This document shows, piece after piece, positions 53,838 through 64,000 of a DNA stretch of 64,000 nt (position 1 is its first letter; each line of letters begins with the position of its first letter). Source of the stretch: Ahaetulla prasina (Eukaryota; Chordata; Lepidosauria; Squamata; Colubridae). The notes under the pieces are model-generated. The model had not been told where the DNA came from. It ran no database searches and saw only the letters and a list, made by a program, of their open reading frames with translations. The stretch covers positions 191,031,436 through 191,095,435 of the forward strand of contig NC_080539.1 in assembly GCF_028640845.1 (NCBI RefSeq), written 5' to 3'. The position numbers were made by a program, and so were the translations under genes.

Positions 53838-56293
53838 TAATAAAAAAGTTTTATTTCCATTTTCCAACAACCTATTCAATGTACAGTCTCTTATTCAACA
53901 TTAGTCATTAACTTTCATTTGTTACTTATTCGGACCTGCCCAGCTACCACTTCCTTAACACAACCTTTCCTCCTCCCTTCTCTACTTTCTTCTACTTTCT
54001 TCATCCTTCCTCTCCTTCGCTTTTCTACTTCCTCTCCTCCTTCCCCACTCTTCTCTTCCACCCTTTCTAACCCTCTCTTTTTCCCCTTTCTTCTTCCTCT
54101 CCTTTCTCCTTTCCCCCTCTTCCACCTCTCTCTTTCCTACCTACTTTCTTCCTTCACTCTCTCTACTCATCTCTCCCTTTCCATTCCCTTCTGAAATGGC
54201 AGCTGAGCAGCCCCGATTTCATTTCAAATTATTTCTATTTTTTAATTACATATCTTCAATCATTCCTTTACATTAATCCTTCATCTCCCCCCTCCCCCTC
54301 CCTCCCCCCTCCCTCCCCCCAAGACTTCCCAGAACAAAGTACAGGGTATAAAATTAAGAATCATAAATTAAAATACAACATAAATCATAATTCATAGTCA
54401 CTCCTCTCTCTAAAACCTTAACTCCCCTTCCAGAAACAAAAAAGTACATTCTTCTTCCAGTCCATTATATATCAGTCCGTTCCACTCCTAAAATCTTCAG
54501 AATCGTCCAATTAAATTGGTATTTCCAGTTCATCAATAAAACACATAGTTTTTAATATCCAGTCTTCATCGATCAACACCAAATATATATCAATCCATTC
54601 CACTCCTGAAGTCTTCAGAATCTTATAATTTTTAATATCCAATCTTCATCGATCAAGACCAAGACGATATTCCATCTTCCAGTATTCATCAGAAATTCTT
54701 TTATAATATACCTTTCTTCCTTAAACAGTCTCCCAAATATAATTCATATTTCCAGCTTAAATTCTTAAATTTTTATCCAATCTCCAAAAATAAACAATAT
54801 TCTATCTTCTTCTATCTTTAATATCACTTACATAAATCAAATAACATTGCTAATATTAATATTTCTTCAATTTACCTTACATATGTCAAATAACATTATT
54901 AAAATTATACCTATACCTTATATCCAAAATATATCAATTATAACAATTAAATTCTGTTTGACCAAATACCAACATTACATCCATAAACAATCTCTCAAAT
55001 ATAATATTTAATCCAAATTCATAAATTTTTCTATCTGTCCTCCAAAATTAAACTATATTCCATCTTCCCATTCCTTTATACCTCACATATATCAAATAGT
55101 AACACCTATAACTTATACCCAAAATAGATCAGTTATAAAAATTAAACCCTATATATATATATTAAAAAAAATACCATCAAAATCACATCTTAAGCATTCT
55201 CCCTTCCCTTGTCTTCTATCTTACACATTTTCCACCATCTGCTCACCAGCTTAACATCTAACAATAAAGAATTTCCAATCTTGAATATATTGGTGTAAAA
55301 ATCTCTTGTTTAAAAACTTATTAAGAAAAGATAAGCCTCCAAAAGTTCCTATAAAAAAATTTCCATATTTGAACTGAAGAAATTTCCAAGATTTTAGTAG
55401 TAGTTAGTTCTGTTTGCTTAAGAGCCATTTTAAAACTGTATAATCTACCAAAAAGAGAAAAAAAAATTCAATAAACTTTTCTTCTTAAACATTGTGATAG
55501 AGAAAAAGGTAAAAAGAAAAAAAAATCATTAACAGTTCTTATTCATTCCATTTAAAAAGTAGCTTGTTATGTTCTCTTATAGGTTCCACGCCAGCAGTTA
55601 TAATAAGCATTTCCTTAACTTTCACTTCCAATACACAAAACGCCATTTGCTAAAACCTTCTTACAAGCAAATGCCAGCACACTCCAACACTTTTAAAAGC
55701 AGTTGTTTTTAATTGCTTAGTTGCCATCTTCTTTTAAACTTTATTTCTTAAAAATTAAAATTAATAAAAAATCTTTTAAAATTTCTCTGCAACCACAGTC
55801 TTAAAATCTCTTCCTTTATCCTTTTGTAATTATAACTTTCACTTTCCTTTGTGTATTGCAAATGCCATTTTAGATCCACTCAGGTTGAAAGTTAGTTCAA
55901 AGGAAAGCTATTTAAGAACCGAAGTTAAGATTTATTACTTGCAAATTCTCTTGCTAGTCCTCCTGCTTCATTCTGTCTGTGTTGAGTTCTCTTTAAAAAT
56001 AAACCTCGGCACAGAGATGGACGCGGCTTCTCGTTCTGTATAAACAGAAGCACCCTGGGCACGGAGCTTCGTCAGGCTGAAGGGGAGCTCTCACCCTTCG
56101 ATCCCCTGGTTAAATTCCAGGAGCTCCCGGGGACTCTACCCAAACCTGACCACTCTTCTCTCCCCCTTCTCCCGGGGGAAGAATTTCCAAACCGTCTGAC
56201 AGCCCATTTACGCTGTCAGGGACGGTTTGACAAAACCCAGGGCAGACGATCCCAAAGGGACGTCCACGAAGCCTGCGTTGCCACCGGAAGTTC
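53838..56293 (-). mobile_element. Non-coding L1-derived insertion, 12-bp TSD
   Basis: A 2456-bp insert. Its minus strand starts ACTTCCGGTGGCAACGCAGG, sharing the ACTTCCGGT...GGCAACG start with the ORF1-only element at 59373. A GC-rich leader of about 250 bp leads into AT-rich non-coding DNA, a G-rich purine tract (near 54290-54320), a GA-rich tract (53930-54190), and an end 'ggaaataaaacttttttatt'. No ORF1 or ORF2 is recognisable. A ~120-bp unit ('ccattccactcctgaagtcttcagaatc' and relatives, 54464-54690) is tandemly duplicated. Confidence 0.75.
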
Positions 56294-56305
56294 AAATACG
56301 TATCT

Positions 56306-58052
56306 CCTTTGCTATATTTCCCTGGCAAAATACCCAATAAAAAAAACTCTGGTTTTAGTTCTATAGGTTTATGTAACATTTCCTCTAACCTTGTCTGTAT
56401 TGTAACCCAATAGTTTTTTGCTTCTATACATGACCACCACATATGATAATATGATCCTGGCAAACGCAAACAATTCCAACATTTAGCTGATTTATCTTTA
56501 AACATTTTTGGTAGCCTTTCTGGTGACATGTGCCATCCATAAAACATTTTATATAAATTTTCTTTGTATGCAGTTGCTATTGTCAGTTTATAATTCCTTT
56601 CCCATACTTGTTGTCATTTCTCTAATTCTATTACATAACCAAAATTCTTCGCCCATATTATCATTGTCTCTTTTACTTCTTCCTCTTCTAATCTAATTTG
56701 CAATAAGTAATTATACAATCTTTTAATCATTTTTTCCATCCTTTCCAGTCATTATCTGATCCAACTCTGATTTCCCCAAATTAAAACCATATTGCTTCAA
56801 ATCTTTATCATATCTTGATTGTTATCTGCAATCCTGTGTACCAATCAGTCTCAATCCCTTGTTTTTCTAAATCTTGTTTCTGTTTTAATTCTCCCTTCTC
56901 TGTTAAAATGTCCTTATACCTTACAATATTGTCCATATTGATCATATTTGGATGTGTCAATGCTTCTAATGTTCAAAGCCACATTGGTATTTCCATATAA
57001 TATTTTTCTTTCACTCTCTCCCATATTGTTAACAATCCATTTCTTACACAATGTCTCTGGAAGTATCTATGTATCCTGTTTTTTCCATACCATAAGAAAG
57101 CATGCCAAACTAGTTGCAGATCATGTACTTCCAAAGTCAATAGTCTTGTATTTTTCAGTAAAAGCCATTCTTTAACCCAAGTTAGCATCGCTGCTTGGTG
57201 ATAAAATTCCCAGCTTGGTAGACCAAATCCTCATCTAGAATCTTGAAGCAGTTTAATATTAATTCTTGCTTTCTTTCCTTGCCATATATATTTCTACATC
57301 ATTTTATTCAGACTCTCAAAATATTTTTTCTCCAATTTTATCGGAATTGTTTGAAAAAAACCCAGAATTCTTGGTAATACATTCATTTTAATTAACACTA
57401 TTCTTCCCATTATTGATAGTTGCAGATTTTTCCATTTTTCCAAGTCTGTTTCAATTTGATTTCTCAGTTTATAGTAGTTATCTTCCATCACTGTAATACA
57501 TTTTGAGGTTAATTGGATGCCCAGATATTTCACTTTCTTCACTATTTGAATATCTAACTTCTCCATTAATTGTTTCTTTTGTTTTTCTCTCATATTTTTA
57601 ACTATAATTTTTGTTATATCTTATTTATCTTCAATCCAGTTACTTCTCCACATTCCAGTTACTTCTCCATACTCTATTTGCTCCATTGGCTTTGCACCTA
57701 TTTCTTTTGGTTCTTCCATAATAAATACTAACTCATTTACAAATGCTTGTAGCTTATATTCTTCTCTTTTAATTTTCATTCCTTTTATTTCTTTATCGTG
57801 TCTTATTTTTCTGTTTAAAATTTCTAACATCAAGATGAATAACAATGGAGATAACGGACATCATTGTCTAGTTCCTTTTCTGATATCTACTTTCTCTGTC
57901 ATTTCACCATTTATTTACCTTTGCCAATTGGTCTTTATATAATAGTTAATGAATAACTATAACCATGTTAATGAATCTATCATGTTAATGAATCTATCCC
58001 GAAAGTCCATCTTTTGTAATTGTATGATCCTAAATTGCCAATTCACATTAGC
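56306..58052 (-). pseudogene. L1 ORF2p, diverged, central part
   Basis: Frames 57621-57845, 57294-57593, 56973-57188 and 56296-56547 give, in order, the post-catalytic RT (MLFILMLEILNRKIRHD), KYLGIQLTSK...LQLSIMGRIVLIKMNVLPR, VHDLQLVWHAFLWYG, and FKDKSAKCWNCLRLPGSYYH with its Cys cluster. FFLLGILPG then leads to the insertion point. In the RT core the position of FADD reads FVNE, so the catalytic site is mutated. Many frameshifts. Confidence 0.8.
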
Positions 58053-58086
58053 AAGATCCAAGATGGCGCTGCCGAAGGCTGCCTAG

Positions 58087-59357
58087 GTGAAATGCTTTCT
58101 AATGGTTTCTTTATTTTTAATTATTCTCTGTGACTCACTATGGATTTCTTACTCACGAGACTATCTGCTAAAAATTAAACAACGTTTCTTTAAGGAGCAG
58201 CTTTCTGTGATCTCACCCCCCCCCTTTACAAATTCAGAGGAGATTCTAACACAGGAAGAAGCAATTTCCCCGGAGCCATGGATTACCAAAAGAACCAAAT
58301 GGAGAAAGCGAAGAAGGAGAGGTAAACGGGCAGGAATTCTAATCAGGCTAAGAAATAGGAGAAATAAAACTCCTCTGCCTTCAATTTTCCTAACCAATAT
58401 ACATTCAATTGCTAATAAGATGGATGAAATACTCACCTTAAACAGATGCAATTCTGATTTTCACAATTCAGCAGTCCTATGCTTCTCTGAAACATGGTTA
58501 AATGAATCAATTGAAGATAGCAGCCTGCATATCCCAGGGTTTCAGATTGAACGATCAGACAGAATTACAGAAACATCTGGTAAAAAGAAGGCAGGAGTCT
58601 TATGCTTAAATAACAACAGCTGGTGTCAGGATTTAACTAGAATATACAAATTCTTTGACAAAAAAGCCTAGAAATATTAATTATCAACTGCAAACCATAC
58701 TATTCGCCTTGTGAATTTTCCTCATTTCTTCTAATTGCTGTTTATGTCCCACCACAAGCCTGTGTAAAAAAGGCATTACAAACTCTAGCTGACCAAATTA
58801 TGGAGGCTGAAGCCAAATACCCCGATTCACTGGCCATTATTTTGGGTGATCTAAACAAGGCAAACTTAAAGAAAGAGCTACCAAAATACTTTCAGCATGT
58901 CAATTGTCCCACTAGAGGCAAGAATACTTTAGACCATAGCTACACAACACTAAAAGATGCGTTTGGTCTTTACCACGAGCAGCTGTAGGACACTCTGATC
59001 ATTGCATGATTTACCTTGTACCTGCTTACAGGCAAAGACTTAAAATCACAAAACCAACAATTAAATCAATGAAGACCTGGACGGAGGAGGCAAAATTAAA
59101 GCTACAGGCTTGCTTTGACTGCACTGATTGGAATATTTTTGAAGATATCTCTGCAGACCTGAATGAACTCACTGATACTGTAACATCATATGTCAGCTTC
59201 TGTGAAGACCTACATGTACTGACAAGGAACTTGCAAATATACAGTAACAACAAACCTTGGTTCACAGCTAAACTTAAGCAGCTATGTCGTTCCAAAGAGG
59301 AAGCCTATAGAAAAGGTGATAAAATGCTGTACAATCAGGCCAGAAATGTATTAACAA
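58087..59357 (+). pseudogene. L2-like ORF2p endonuclease region
   Basis: Frame 58087-58671 carries a basic leader (KRTKWRKRRRRGKRAG), then LPSIFLTNIHSIANKMDEI and AVLCFSETWLN, with the catalytic Glu in SETWL. After breaks near 58670 and 58800 come IILGDLNKANLKKELPKYF, TLDHSYTTLKDAFG, and the post-SDH region HCMIYLVPAYRQRLK near 59005. Frame 59006-59357 covers the inter-domain part up to LTREIRA, where the L1 derivative inserts. The rest of the 282-codon frame belongs to the insertion. Confidence 0.8.
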
Positions 59358-59372
59358 GGGAGATCAGAGCAG

Positions 59373-61207
59373 ATAGGACGACTTCCGGTATCCAGTGGCA
59401 ACGGACGTCTGGAAGGTTTCTCCTGCCTCCAGCGCCCGAATCCGGCCGCCGCCGAGGCCCTCAGGGGCCAGGTGTTCCGAAAAGGACACCTGCCGTACGG
59501 ACGGCTCGCCAGGGGTCTCCCAGCCGACATACAGGACTGTGGGGACCGATGCTGGCGCGTCCTAGGCTTGGCGGGGTTCGGAGGCCACAGGCCGCGGCCA
59601 TTATTTTGGTCGCCGCTTGCCGCTGTGCCCGTGACACCGGGCATTGGATTTATAACTGCAGCAGCCTGGTGGTGAACAGGGCACGGAGAAGAATTGAGGA
59701 GGAGAAGGAAGGGAATATCGTAAACGTGAGTGGAGTGCCCGGAGTGCGGGGGTTTTCTCCCCTGCGGTTGGAAGGAGCACGAGTTATTTTGGAGAGAGGA
59801 GAACTTAAAATAAGAAGATTACCGGTTTTGTGGAGCTCTGGAGAGAAGAGGTGATGGAGAAATTTAGGAGGGAAGGTTTGAGGCCCCCTCCTTCTGGGGA
59901 ACAGTGGTGGCGCCCAGCTTCCGCCTTCACTATGAGAATTTTGATGACATCACTTCCTTCGGTTTCCTGGTTGACTAACTGTACTCTGGACTCGTTGCTC
60001 CTGTGAGTGCCCCTGGTGGATCCGGAGGAAATTACAAGGATACTGTGCTTGCCTGAGGATTTTGATTCTTTTTTTTTTCAAATGGCAAAAGGTCAGAGAC
60101 CAACTGCTGGAGAGATGGAGAGAATTCTGGAAAAGTTATCCAATATGGACAAGAAACTGGATGATTTGCAAAGAGGCCAAACGGAAATAAGAGAAGAAAT
60201 TGTGACTATCCAAAAGGATTTAAAGGATACTCAACAAGTCTCAGCAGAAAACAAGCAGAAAGTGGAAGGTCTGAGGGTGAAATGGGGGCAGTGCAGAAAA
60301 GAGAGGAGACGACAGGCAATGCTGTGCTTGGACTACAGATGGATAAAATGTCTTATTTCCTTAGGTTTCAAAATTTGGAAGAAGTGGACCAAGAAGACTT
60401 GAGAGATGTTGTGACTAAATTGTTGGGAGAATTTCTTGGGAGAGGTGTTGATTTCATGAATTGGGATGTGGATCGAGTTTATAGAGTTAATTGCAATATG
60501 CACGCACGCATGCAGTTCCCAGAGAGGTTCATGTCAAATTTGTGAGAAGAGGCGAGAGATGAAATTCTTAGAAAACATAGGAGTGGGGCACTGATTTACA
60601 GGGGCAGGGAGATAGCCATTCTGAGGCAGATTCCCAGACAGGTGCGTGAAAAAGAAAGAAATATTATTTTTGTCACAAATTGTACCAGAAGGAGTGGGCT
60701 TCAGATGGCTGATGCCAGAGGGATTGATGATTTTCCGGGAGGGCATTACGAAAAAATCAGTACAATTGCGGAGGCTACGGCCTATGTGGAGGAACACAAA
60801 GCCTTCCTGGAATCAGATGACCCAGGAATTGAAGAAGGAGGTTATAGATCATGGGGCTGAGCGGCTGCCGCTGTTGCGGCCCTGGAGTTGGGTCAGGCTG
60901 AACCCAGAGTTCTGAGATCCAAAACTAGGAAGTGATAAAGATATTTGGGATTGTGTTGGTTTTCCTTATTCTCTTTTGTACGATATTCTGTTTATTCTTG
61001 ACTCTTCTTTATTACGTATTTAAAATTTGCAAACTTTGCTACTTCGTGTCACCTGCTTGCCTTATGGCTGTTGTATGTGTTAAAAAATTTGAGTAAAATT
61101 CTTATTTTAGATAAGAAAAATGAAAATTTACCATACCTGATATGTATTTGTATAAACCTTTTTTGACTAATAAAAACTTTTTGAACAAAAAAAAAAAAAA
61201 AAAAAAA
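59373..61207 (+). mobile_element. ORF1-only L1 derivative (HAL1-like), up to 17-bp TSD
   Basis: AAGGGAGATCAGAGCAG at 59356-59372 and 61208-61224 brackets it (15 bases certain, two shared with the A tail). The insert has a GC-rich 5' leader (ACTTCCGGTATCCAGTGGC near its start), an ORF1-type coding region at about 60080-60915, a short 3' UTR ending 'taataaaaactttttgaac', and an A tail of about 25. No ORF2 lies between ORF1 and the 3' UTR. This organisation parallels mammalian half-L1 elements. Confidence 0.85.
60080..60915 (+). pseudogene. L1 ORF1p-like, frameshifted
   Basis: MAKGQRPTAGEMERILEKLS opens a coiled-coil-like segment (MDKKLDDLQRGQTEIREEIV). Near 60285 the frame shifts to one reading MSYFLRFQNLEEVDQEDLRD...WDVDRVYRVN, which looks like the L1 ORF1 RRM domain. 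A further segment (EILRKHRSGALIYRGREIAI) fits the C-terminal domain. Reading ends near 60915 after two more shifts. L1 ORF1p is a trimeric RNA chaperone. This one is not intact. Confidence 0.75.
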
Positions 61208-61224
61208 AAGGGAGATCAGAGCAG

Positions 61225-61638
61225 CAAAAAGAAGCTACTCTGAAAAGCTAAAGAATCAGTTCTCAACAAATGAACCAGCAAACATGTGGAAAACTTTTAA
61301 AAATATCACCGGCTATGATAAACCTCCTTCCCAGTCTGAAGGAAATAAACAACTGGCAGATGACCTGAACGTGTTTTACTGCAGGTTTGAAAGGAAACTA
61401 CAGCCACCTATCTCCACAACCCCCATCTCAGACACACCAACAACAGCCAAGCCTCCTACAACTGACCCCATCCCATTGGGTTCACAACCCCTAGTGATCA
61501 CAGAAAAGGAAGTGCAGGACCTATTTCACAGACAAAAGCCAGGAAAAGCTCCAGGCCCAGACAAGATAACTCCTTCTTGCTTAAAAGTCTGTAATGACCA
61601 ATTGGCCCCCATCTTCACAGAGGGCTCTGTGTGCAACC
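61225..61638 (+). pseudogene. L2-like ORF2p, start of RT
   Basis: AKRSYSEKLKNQFSTNEPAN continues from the break at 59357. Then come MWKTFKNITGYDKPPSQ, LADDLNVFYCRFERK and KPGKAPGPDKITPSCLK, the conserved approach to the RT core. The reading is cut by the gypsy LTR at 61639. The frame's last ~8 residues are LTR. Confidence 0.82.
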
Positions 61639-62137
61639 TGTCAGGTTGTCTCTGATTATATTTAAGAAAGAAAACACCTTGACCTCATTTGGAAATGAAG
61701 AAAAGTACTTTTACTAAATACATCTTGACTACAGCCGGGTAAAGTTGGATCTGAGACAAAATATGGCTAACATTCCATATCCCCTCATTAGTCCCTCATC
61801 CCCCAAGAGGTCAGGCAGGTCTGGTCCAATGCCAGCTCCTTCTCGGCCCCCTGTGGTAATCTTTTTCTGCCAGTCTCTGGCTGTTAATCATCTCAGGAAT
61901 GCAGTGTCCTTCGGAAAGCCCGCGCTCTAACATTGCTGATTACAAACCGTCAATCTCCCCTCCCCTTGATCTCATGTCAGACAACACTCTTAAAGGCCCT
62001 CTCCACTTAACCTGAATAGGATAGTAATACATCTTAAGTCCATGAGCTATTATACATTACACATAAAACCCCATTGCAATCTAACTACTGAATATAAAGT
62101 GTACAAAAGGATGTGAGGATTGGAGTGGAGGCTGACA
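61639..62137 (-). repeat. Gypsy A 3' LTR
   Basis: 499 bp with inverted ends TGTCAG (left) and CTGACA (right), inserted into the L2. The coding fragment to its right is on the minus strand, so this is the 3' LTR. The matching 5' LTR would be right of the window. Confidence 0.75.
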
Positions 62138-62188
62138 TTTGGCCCTCCTGCAACAAGGACGTTAGTCCTAGAAAAGAAAAGAGAAAAG

Positions 62189-62422
62189 TTAGGGTTTGTC
62201 AGGATATTTTTTATAGAATTGGGCTATTTTCTCTGAAGCACGAACATCTTCCTTGTTCACCCATTCAGCTTGGGACAAAGGGAAGTGCTTTGAAGCAATA
62301 AGATATTGAATTTTATTTCTATGTTTTCTGGAATCTAAGATTTCTTTTACTTCAAAATGTTGTTCGCCCTCTATGAGAATTGGTATAGGAGGGGGTGTAT
62401 GGTTAGCACGGAAAATAGACGA
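62189..62422 (-). pseudogene. Gypsy A chromodomain end of integrase
   Basis: Minus strand reads PIPILIEGEQHFEVKEILDS...KIQYLIASKHFPLSQAEWV, a diverged chromodomain as found at the end of chromovirus (Ty3/gypsy) integrase. The usual W of the 'LVKWKG' strand is lost. It ends just before a purine-rich stretch and LTR A. Upstream sequence is displaced by the insertion of gypsy B at 62423. Confidence 0.75.
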
Positions 62423-62793
62423 TGTCAAGGTTCCAGAAAAACCCCTTCTGCATTAAAAAAAACTCAGAAGCCATTGTTTTCCAGAGTTCTTTACTAGCAT
62501 GAGGAAACTGGCACACGATGAGTGAAATTCCAAAACTGAATTTCCGGATTCTTTTCCCAGTTATACAAACCCCAAGAGTCCCACCCCCTTGACCCCTTTG
62601 ATGGTCACATGGTCCCACGTTCTCCCAGTTCATGTGAATATCTTCTTGCCACTCTTCCTGCAGATGTGAACACCATCCGACCTTGACCGCTTGAAGAATG
62701 TTACCATACCCCTCAGCCCCCCTTCCTCCCCTCAGGGGAAAAATGTGGCAGCGTCTGGAACCCTAAAGTCTAATATGGTTTCCAGGCCTGACA
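62423..62793 (-). repeat. Gypsy B 3' LTR, inserted in gypsy A
   Basis: 371 bp from TGTCAAGG to CCTGACA. Right of it the minus-strand purine tract 'ttttccaagggggacgcc' is a plausible plus-strand primer, followed by gypsy B coding sequence. LTR B starts exactly where the gypsy A chromodomain homology stops. A relative is at 39721-39967. Confidence 0.72.
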
Positions 62794-62849
62794 GGCGTCC
62801 CCCCTTGGAAAAGAAGCTATATCCTAGGAAAGAAAACAAAGAGTTGATA

Positions 62850-64000
62850 AAGAAGAGTGTCAGTAGTCCACACTTCCCTTCTACACCCCCCCTCCCCTCT
62901 CCAAGAGGTTTTTTAGGTTTGTCAGAGAAAGTGTCGTGAAACTGTTTAATCAAATTGTCCGCATTTACTTTCCAACTTTTGACCCAAGTAGATTCAGATA
63001 ATGGATATCCCTTCCAGTGGACTAAATATTGTAATTGACCTCTGTATAGTCTAGAGTCAAGGATTTTCTTGATTTCATAGTGGGTTTCACCTTGGATTAT
63101 CAAGGGTGGTGGGGGAGCGGCAGGTTGAGGTCTCAGACCAGACTGTCTAGCAGGTTTTAATAAGCTGGTATGGAATACCGGGTGTATTTTCCCCAACATT
63201 CGAGGGAGCTTGAGTTGGACGGTAACGGGATTAATAATTTTTACAATGGGGAAAGGACCCAAAAATTTTGGACCGAATTTTCTGCTGGGTATTCTCAACC
63301 TCAGATACTTAGAATAGAATAGAATAGAATTTTATTGGCCAAGTGTGATTGGACACACAAGGAATTTGTCTTGGTGCATATGCTCTCAGTGTACATAAAA
63401 GAAAAGATACGTTCATCAAGGTACAACATTTACAACACAATTGATGATCAATATATCAATATAAATCATAAGGATTGCCAGCAACAAGTTATAGTCATAC
63501 AGTCATAAGTGGAAAGAGATTGGTGATGGGAACTATGAAACGATTAATAGTAGTGCAGATTCAGTAAATAGTCTGACAGTGTTGAGGGAATTATTTGTTT
63601 AGCAGAGTGATGGCCTTCGGGAAAAAACTGTTCTTGTGTCTAGTTGTTCTGGTGTGCAGTGTTCTATAGCGTCGTTTTGAGGGTAGGAGTTGAAACAGTT
63701 TATGTCCAGGATGCGAGGGATCTGCAAATATTTTCACGGCCCTCTTAGTAGATAAAAAGACTTTATCTCCAATGCGAAAAGGGGGTTGAAGGGAACGGTG
63801 TCTGTCAGCTTGGGCTTTGTAATTCCGAGCTGTCACAGCTAAGGCCTTTTTTGTATTTTCCCAACCTTTTTTCAACGAATTCATCCAGTCCGTTAGGGAA
63901 ACGGAAGTGGGGGGTTGCACAGGGAGTTCAGGCATTGGAACGAAGTCCATGCCACTGGTTACTTGAAACCTTGACGGAGGAGGTCTGCTCCTCCAGGCTT
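62850..64000 (-). pseudogene. Gypsy B integrase C-terminus with chromodomain
   Basis: Frame 63738-63950 gives the late integrase (WENTKKALAVTARNYKAQAD, PPFRIGDKVFLSTK). An L2 tail interrupts at 63304-63737. Frame 62732-63298 resumes at LRIPSRKFGPKFLGPF, then KIHPVFHTSLLKP and the chromodomain HYEIKKILDSRLYRGQLQYL with VHWKGYPLSESTWV. Chromodomains direct some gypsy elements to histone-marked chromatin. The element continues right of the window. The last ~60 codons of the frame lie beyond the likely stop into the LTR. Confidence 0.82.
63304..63737 (-). mobile_element. L2-like LINE 3' end with (AATAG)n tail in gypsy B
   Basis: Minus strand from the C-terminal ORF2 segment (IFADPSHPGHKLFQLLPSKR, HKNSFFPKAITLLNK) through the 3' UTR to (attct)n, seen as (agaat)n at 63309-63332. 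The gypsy frame breaks after STK and resumes with YLRLRIPSRK. About four or five bases (ctaag) are shared at the junctions. Confidence 0.88.

Larger units (their letters stand above)
53583..58052 (-). mobile_element. L1 LINE, interrupted by a non-autonomous L1 derivative
   Basis: The ORF2 body lies at 56306-58052 (minus) and its last ~75 codons at 53590-53825. The two parts join in frame across a 12-bp duplication AAATACGTATCT (53826-53837 and 56294-56305). The 5' side is cut at 58052 by an L2 insertion. This L1 is more diverged than the other copies here. Confidence 0.85.
58053..61638 (+). mobile_element. L2-like LINE 5' part, interrupted by an L1 derivative and by gypsy
   Basis: Starts 'aagatccaagatggcgctgccgaaggc' at an L1 break and continues through leader and ORF2 endonuclease. 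It is split at 59373-61207 and resumes 'gggagatcagagcagcaaaaagaagc'. It is cut again at 61638 by a gypsy LTR. It is the same clade as 42179-43300. Confidence 0.85.

Noticed and set aside
59358..59854. Second half of the 282-codon frame as part of the L2 protein
   Set aside because: It reads into the GC-rich leader of the inserted L1 derivative past the target duplication.

Overview
This window looks like a piece of a squamate reptile nuclear chromosome, most probably a snake. The reasons are the repeat content (CR1/L3-like and L2-like LINEs, snake-type AATAG-tailed LINE ends, BovB/RTE pieces, L1, CR1-tailed tRNA SINEs, abundant hAT and Tc1 relics) and microsatellites that start at LINE and LTR ends. 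There is no bacterial or viral gene organisation. Almost every long open frame belongs to a transposable element or is a low-complexity artefact.

Only one host gene is supported. Two short exons on the minus strand (15152-15173 and 13144-13270) encode the start of ATIC, the bifunctional AICAR transformylase/IMP cyclohydrolase. Both have good splice sites, and the joined reading phase is correct. Its GC-richer promoter lies at about 15174-15420. So 1-13143 is intron 2, 13271-15151 is intron 1, and everything above about 15.4 kb is upstream intergenic DNA. Exon 3 was not found and is presumably left of the window.

Layout: 0-3.4 kb holds a diverged tandem repeat, a tRNA SINE split by a hAT MITE, and three copies of one MITE family. 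3.36-10.88 kb is a 5'-truncated L1 with a 15-bp target duplication, split by a nearly complete CR1-type LINE with an uninterrupted 1104-codon ORF. 12.1-19 kb holds older LINE relics, SINEs and hAT MITEs around the ATIC promoter. 19.25-20.44 kb is a Tc1 relic. 21.6-33.3 kb is one Ty1/copia LTR element with a 5-bp target duplication and an initiator-tRNA-type primer site. It has been opened by an ERV-like solo LTR, two hAT elements, a CR1 LINE, an L1 inside that LINE, and a palindrome carrying two hammerhead-ribozyme-like motifs. 35.7-39.5 kb is a fossil of a KIAA1586-like hAT transposase cut by solo LTRs. 39.5-44.6 kb has BovB, a hAT MITE, L2 and Ty3/gypsy pieces. 44.6-58 kb holds two L1s around a polypyrimidine block in which a truncated LINE plus flank has been tandemly duplicated at 2048-bp spacing. 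58-64 kb is a deep nest: L2 in L1, an ORF1-only L1 derivative in L2, gypsy in L2, a second gypsy in the first, and an L2 tail in the second.

The elements interact mainly as target and invader. Many boundaries are resolved by target-site duplications read directly from the sequence, so a relative insertion order can be reconstructed. Shared LINE/SINE 3' tails suggest that the CR1-like LINE machinery mobilised the SINEs.
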